Assembly (NCBI GenBank): GCA_945861125.1
Contig: CAMASZ010000026.1
Span: forward strand, 1 to 10,396
Source of the DNA: Rickettsia typhi
GTDB taxonomy: Bacteria; Pseudomonadota; Alphaproteobacteria; Rickettsiales; UBA1997
DNA: 10,396 nucleotides
Direction of reading: 5' to 3'
Shown: positions 7,296 through 10,396 of the stretch, one piece after another
Layout: each line of letters starts with the position of its first letter
Numbering within the stretch: the first letter of the stretch is position 1
Notes under the pieces: model-generated
Databases searched by the model: none
What the model saw: the letters and a program-made list of their open reading frames with translations, nothing else
What the model was told of the DNA's origin: nothing
Position numbers and translations under genes: made by a program

Positions 7296-8114
7296 TTAGT
7301 ATTTTTTATATTGGTGAATCCCTTTCATTACTATATTAAATGTAGATATTTTAATAGAATTGGGATTTAAAATATTTGTATTTCTAACGTTAGCTGTTAG
7401 TAATTTCCTTTCATTTTCATTGTAAGATTGATACTGGAAATCAGTAGAATTGTAAGGATGATCTTGAAAATACATTTCAGTATTTAGTTTACCAAATTTA
7501 GAATGATAAACATTCATGTTAATATGAGGAGCTCTTCCTGGGTTAGAGCCAGGCATTATAGTAATAAAATGATAATTTCCTAAATTGTCAGTAATTGTTC
7601 TTCCTGACATGTTGAAAAATTTGTCAATATATTCGCTGTTTGGTTCAAGTAGCGTATGATATTTTCCTGCTGAATTAGTTTGCCATATTTCTATTACCGC
7701 TCCTGAAATAGGAACATTAAATGAGTCAGTAATGGTTCCTTGAATAAAAATTACTTCACCAAAAGCTCTGTAGAATGATCCTGTTTTTTTAATTAGATTA
7801 TTTGTTGTTGCGAAGTTTTCTGGCATTGATAAATCTGCATTAAAAAAACGTGATGGTGTAGGACTTTTTGGGGTAAATATTGAAAGAGTTTCGTCGCTAT
7901 ATCTATTTGTTAGAGAGTTTTTAGTATTTACTGAATATTCTGTAATTTCTTTCTGTTCATTAACTTCATTGCTATAGTGCTCTCTATCCAAAGATCCAGT
8001 TAGATCTTCTTGAGCGTATGAAATAGTTTTGGTAAAGTTTTTTATTAAAAAAAAATAAAAAATTAATTTACTAAATTTTAGAAGATTTAAATTTAAAATT
8101 TTAGTTTTTGACAT
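7296..8114 (-). CDS. Exported intradiol dioxygenase-like protein with degenerate iron site
   Basis: The 272-residue protein begins with a probable signal peptide: basic start, hydrophobic LIFYFFLI at about 17-24, likely cut after SYA (32-34). A low-complexity polar stretch follows to about residue 85. Residues 112-266 match the protocatechuate 3,4-dioxygenase/intradiol fold: GTITDSFNVPISGAVIEIWQ (126-145), GKYHT (150-154), TDNLGNYHFITIMPG (175-189) and APHINMNVY (195-203). Active enzymes bind Fe(III) through two Tyr and two His. Here Tyr152 and His197 remain, but the second Tyr position is Asn191 and the second His is Asn199. Ring-cleaving activity is therefore doubtful, and an envelope structural or binding role is possible. 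It is probably the first gene of the unit with rbfA, dxr and rseP. Related proteins are annotated in Rickettsiales. Confidence 0.82.
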   Translation of the reverse strand: MSKTKILNLNLLKFSKLIFYFFLIKNFTKTISYAQEDLTGSLDREHYSNEVNEQKEITEYSVNTKNSLTNRYSDETLSIFTPKSPTPSRFFNADLSMPENFATTNNLIKKTGSFYRAFGEVIFIQGTITDSFNVPISGAVIEIWQTNSAGKYHTLLEPNSEYIDKFFNMSGRTITDNLGNYHFITIMPGSNPGRAPHINMNVYHSKFGKLNTEMYFQDHPYNSTDFQYQSYNENERKLLTANVRNTNILNPNSIKISTFNIVMKGIHQYKKY

Positions 8115-8175
8115 TGTTTTTGATTTATATGTTCAAACTCTCTAAACGTTATGAAAATTATTATGAATTTTAATT

Positions 8176-8184
8176 TGGTATAAT
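8176..8184 (+). promoter_or_regulatory. Extended -10-like element TGGTATAAT facing the dcd 3' end
   Basis: TGGTATAAT is a perfect extended -10 consensus on the + strand, in the 87-nt gap between the dioxygenase-like gene and dcd. Both of those genes run on the - strand, so transcription from this site would be antisense to dcd. I see no convincing -35. It could be a chance match in AT-rich DNA. Confidence 0.25.
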
Positions 8185-8201
8185 ACTATTGATTTTATTT
8201 A

Positions 8202-8771
8202 TTAAACTTTTGGCAAAGTAACGCCAGTCTGTTTCATATATTTTCCGTCGCGCATTTTATAAGAAGTTTCACAGGGCAAATCTCCTCTAAAAAACAAAAA
8301 TTGACAAGCCCCTTCGAAAGCATATATTTTTGCAGGTAATGGAGTAGTGTTAGAAAATTCTAAAGTAACATGACCTTCCCAACCAGGTTCTAATGGTGTT
8401 ACATTGACAATTATACCGCATCTAGCGTAAGTAGATTTGCCAACGCAAATAACCAAAATATCATCAGGAATTCGAAAATATTCAACAGTCCTTGCCAATG
8501 CGAAACTATTGGGCGGAATAATACAAATATCGGTGGTGCGATCAACAAAACTACTATCAGAAAAGTTTTTTGGATCAACTACGGCAGAATCAATATTGGT
8601 AAAAATTTTAAATTCATTTGATACTCTAGCATCATATCCATATGATGAATTTCCGTATGAAATGATTTTTTCTCCGGCTTGATCGTGTTTAATTTGTTTT
8701 TCTACAAACGGTTCAATCATGCCATTTTTTTTAACAAGCTCGGCTATTGATTTATCAGAAAGAATAGTCAT
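8202..8771 (-). CDS. dcd: dCTP deaminase
   Basis: Dcd deaminates dCTP to dUTP, the main route to dTMP precursors in many Proteobacteria, working with dUTPase. The 189-residue protein has the family core: [13 protein letters not shown] (42-54), [18 protein letters not shown] (77-94), [20 protein letters not shown] (111-130) and [11 protein letters not shown] (131-141). Glu138 is the catalytic residue, and Ser113 and Arg117 match the conserved Ser/Arg of the STYAR motif. The C-terminal GVTLPKV that folds over bound nucleotide is present. Length and motifs are those of the proteobacterial trimeric enzyme. It is the most upstream gene on the - strand side and lies 87 nt before the dioxygenase-like gene, so it may or may not share that transcript. 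No Shine-Dalgarno sequence precedes its ATG. Confidence 0.97.
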   Translation of the reverse strand: MTILSDKSIAELVKKNGMIEPFVEKQIKHDQAGEKIISYGNSSYGYDARVSNEFKIFTNIDSAVVDPKNFSDSSFVDRTTDICIIPPNSFALARTVEYFRIPDDILVICVGKSTYARCGIIVNVTPLEPGWEGHVTLEFSNTTPLPAKIYAFEGACQFLFFRGDLPCETSYKMRDGKYMKQTGVTLPKV

Positions 8772-8867
8772 TAAGAAATAATTGAATTAAAATAATTTAT
8801 ATTTATGTACTCAAGACATTTAATAATAGTTCACAAATTAAATGCTATATTTAACTTCAGCAGTTTC

Positions 8868-8967
8868 GGTATAACTTATAAAAAACATTGTCATTGATTT
8901 AAGCGTTGCTTAAATATATTTTATTAAAGTTTAATTTAAAGGTAGAACCTGCTATAAAAGTTATACC
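8868..8967. repeat. 100-nt region closed by a 10-bp inverted repeat, possible three-way-junction RNA
   Basis: GGTATAACTT (8868-8877) is the exact reverse complement of AAGTTATACC (8958-8967). Inside are ATTTAAGC-GTT-GCTTAAAT (8897-8915), an 8-bp perfect hairpin with a 3-nt loop, and AGGT-AGA-ACCT (8940-8950). The nested arrangement could be a folded RNA, a regulatory leader or paired operator sites. I see no target-site duplication at its ends, so a small transposable element is not supported. Confidence 0.5.
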
Positions 8968-8972
8968 ATTTT

Positions 8973-9019
8973 AACTTGAAAATAAATTGATTTTAATTTA
9001 AAAAAATTATTTTCAAGTT
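8973..9019. repeat. 13-bp perfect inverted repeat with 21-nt loop
   Basis: AACTTGAAAATAA (8973-8985) pairs fully with TTATTTTCAAGTT (9007-9019). An alternative inner hairpin, TAAATT/AATTTA (8983-8988 with 8995-9000), competes with it. The stem is A/T-rich with two G-C pairs. It may be a hairpin in a leader RNA or a binding site for a dimeric regulator. Confidence 0.55.
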
Positions 9020-9171
9020 TAAATATTATAACACCATTTTCTATATTTAAATCAAATTTAACAAAATACTCCTTCCAATATTATCATAGCGGTAACACTG
9101 TTTTATTATCTTTAAAATTGAAGTTGTAAATTTTAACTTCTAAATTTTTAATGAAAAATTTTATAAGGCTT

Positions 9172-9180
9172 TGGTATAAA
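9172..9180 (+). promoter_or_regulatory. Possible kefB promoter (extended -10)
   Basis: TGG followed by TATAAA (9175-9180) is a good extended -10 element. It lies 18 nt before the kefB-type start, so the transcript leader would be only about 10-12 nt. The -35 region is weak (TGAAAA at 9152-9157), as is common with extended -10 promoters. Confidence 0.35.
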
Positions 9181-9198
9181 AAAATAATAACTTAAGCA

Positions 9199-10396
9199 AT
9201 GCACGATATTTTATACTTAAAAGATATATTAATTCTATTAATAGCATCATTTTTTGTAATAGTAGTATTTCAACAACTTAAATTAAGCCCAGCCCTTGGA
9301 TATCTGGTTTCAGGAACAGCTATTGGTCCATTTGGTTTTGGTGTTATCGAAAGTATCGAAACAACGAAATCGGTAGCTGAACTTGGTATAGTTTTTTTAC
9401 TTTTTGCTATTGGTTTAGAGTTAACTTTTTCAAAACTTACAACTATTAAAAAATATGTTTTAGGTTTTGGAAGTTTGCAAATAATAATTACCTCAGCATT
9501 AATTACATTTATTTGTAAATTTATTTTTAATCTTTCTTCGGAAGCCTCATTAATAATTGGTACTGCTTTAGCCATGTCTTCAACCGCTATTGTTATGCAA
9601 GTTATAGCAGAGCACGGTGAACAATCTACAAGGGTGGGTAGACTATCGTTTTCAGTATTATTGATGCAAGATTTAGTAGTGATTCCAATTCTAGTTTTAA
9701 TACCATTGTTAGCCAATAATGATTTAAAAATTGGGAGCGCCCTTAGCGAGTCTATTATTAATGCAATAATTGCTTTGGTAATAATTTTTGTAATTGGCAG
9801 ATTGTTACTAAAACCTTTGTATAGATTGATTGGAGAGGCAAAAAATAACGCATTATTTTTAAGTTTAACTTTGGTTGTAATTCTAGGATCGGCTTTTCTA
9901 ACTAATAAGATGGGGCTTTCTTTTGCACTAGGAGCTTTTATAGCTGGACTAATGGTTGCAGAAACTGAGTATAAATATCGAGTTGAAGAAGAAATATTAT
10001 CGCTAAAATCCTTATTAATGGGTTTATTTTTTATGAATATTGGTATGTCCTTTGATTTTGAAGTGATGTTAAAAAGCTTACCCTACATAATTATTGCATC
10101 TATTGGATTAATAATAATTAAAGCTTTAATAATAATAATTTTGTGCAGAATTTTTCGTTTTCCATTTGCTCCTGCGGTGCATACTGGATTATTGTTATCC
10201 CAAGGTGGTGAGTTTGCTTTTGTTGTTTTTTTAATTGCAGTAAAACAAAAATTTATTGATGTTGATTTATCACAATTTTTAATGACCACAATTACTTTTA
10301 CTATGGCAATTACTCCTCTTTTAGCTTCGTTTGGTAGAATGGTTAAATCTCACTTGTATACTCAAGAGATTTTACGAGATAATAAAATTAAAATGG
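9199..10396 (+). CDS. kefB: KefB/KefC-type monovalent cation:proton antiporter (CPA2), 3' end cut by window
   Basis: The open frame runs from ATG 9199 to the right edge (399 codons) without a stop, so it is truncated by the window, not broken. It encodes a polytopic inner-membrane transporter of the CPA2 family, which exchanges K+ or Na+ for protons. Seen in order: PALGYLVSGTAIGP (31-44), LFAIGLEL (68-75), SSTAIVMQ (127-134), the transport-site motif LLMQDLVVIP (154-163) with Asp158, LGAFIAGLMVAETEY (244-258), GLFFMNIGMSFDF (275-287), and LLSQGGEFAFVVF (332-344). These correspond closely to E. coli KefB/KefC segments. About a dozen hydrophobic helices are visible. A C-terminal RCK/TrkA-N nucleotide-binding domain would lie beyond the edge, so glutathione gating cannot be judged. 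It is transcribed divergently from dcd. Confidence 0.93.
   Translation, partial: MHDILYLKDILILLIASFFVIVVFQQLKLSPALGYLVSGTAIGPFGFGVIESIETTKSVAELGIVFLLFAIGLELTFSKLTTIKKYVLGFGSLQIIITSALITFICKFIFNLSSEASLIIGTALAMSSTAIVMQVIAEHGEQSTRVGRLSFSVLLMQDLVVIPILVLIPLLANNDLKIGSALSESIINAIIALVIIFVIGRLLLKPLYRLIGEAKNNALFLSLTLVVILGSAFLTNKMGLSFALGAFIAGLMVAETEYKYRVEEEILSLKSLLMGLFFMNIGMSFDFEVMLKSLPYIIIASIGLIIIKALIIIILCRIFRFPFAPAVHTGLLLSQGGEFAFVVFLIAVKQKFIDVDLSQFLMTTITFTMAITPLLASFGRMVKSHLYTQEILRDNKIKM

Larger units (their letters stand above)
8772..9198. other. 427-nt gene-free divergent intergenic region with several inverted repeats
   Basis: This stretch between divergent dcd and the kefB-type gene holds no credible protein gene. 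It should carry promoters for both. It contains a 10-bp inverted repeat pair (8868-8877 with 8958-8967) enclosing two small hairpins, a 13-bp perfect stem (8973-8985 with 9007-9019), and a 6-bp stem (GAAGTT 9120-9125 with AACTTC 9135-9140). It also has a likely extended -10 just before the kefB start. Nothing here matches an RNA family I recognise. Confidence 0.7.

Noticed and set aside
8437..8682. 81-codon open frame on the plus strand
   Set aside because: It lies antisense to the dcd catalytic core. The upstream TGGTATAAT could drive an antisense RNA, but nothing supports a protein.
8805..8897. 30-codon plus-strand frame in the dcd-kefB gap starting MYSRHLIIVHK
   Set aside because: It is short, has no ribosome binding site or recognisable motif, and overlaps the inverted-repeat structure; it is most likely chance.
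8868..8967. Inverted-repeat region considered as a small transposable element (MITE)
   Set aside because: The flanking bases show no target-site duplication and no second copy is present in the window.
9270..9716. 148-codon open frame on the minus strand
   Set aside because: It is antisense to the kefB-type gene, whose frame carries clear antiporter motifs throughout. The opposing frame has no recognisable domain.
10083..10289. 68-codon open frame on the minus strand
   Set aside because: It lies antisense inside the same antiporter gene and shows no domain.

Overview
The window is strongly AT-rich (roughly 70% A+T by eye) and densely coded. The gene content fits an AT-rich alphaproteobacterium of the Rickettsiales/Pelagibacterales type. 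Evidence for this: a SpeD-SpeE fusion enzyme of the kind known from Pelagibacter, a one-PDZ RseP, a secreted intradiol-dioxygenase-like protein placed with housekeeping genes, and a tRNA-Val of alphaproteobacterial sequence. A complete dxr and an argB argue against Rickettsia itself, which lacks the MEP pathway and arginine synthesis. They point to a less reduced or deep-branching relative. This placement is inference; no rRNA is present.

Layout, left half. A short AT-rich leader (1-180) precedes argB (+). argB converges, with only 4 nt between, on tRNA-Val(GAC) (-). Then come three + strand genes: a prepilin-like protein with a LamG-like C-terminal region, a fused S-adenosylmethionine decarboxylase/spermidine synthase (speDE), and a deoxyhypusine-synthase homologue (speY type). 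speDE and speY sit 29 nt apart and form a polyamine pair: putrescine to spermidine, then probably to homospermidine by aminobutyl transfer. This block ends at a GC-rich, palindromic 30-bp sequence repeated twice in perfect tandem (4581-4640), lying between convergent genes.

Right half. On the - strand, read right to left, are dcd (dCTP deaminase), then a tight unit: secreted dioxygenase-like protein, rbfA, dxr and rseP. Spacings in that unit are 1 nt, a 4-nt overlap and 1 nt. It joins 30S ribosome maturation, isoprenoid precursor synthesis and an intramembrane protease with an exported protein whose iron site looks degenerate. A 427-nt gene-free stretch (8772-9198) rich in perfect inverted repeats separates dcd from a divergent kefB-type antiporter gene on the + strand. 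The antiporter gene runs off the right edge.

The points most worth a second look are the dioxygenase with two of four expected iron ligands replaced, the structured dcd-kefB intergenic region, the tandem GC-rich palindrome, the SpeDE/SpeY pair with non-DHS active-site residues, and the absence of Shine-Dalgarno sequences before all ten protein genes. I found no phage, IS element or CRISPR array, and nothing that amounts to a clearly new multi-gene system.
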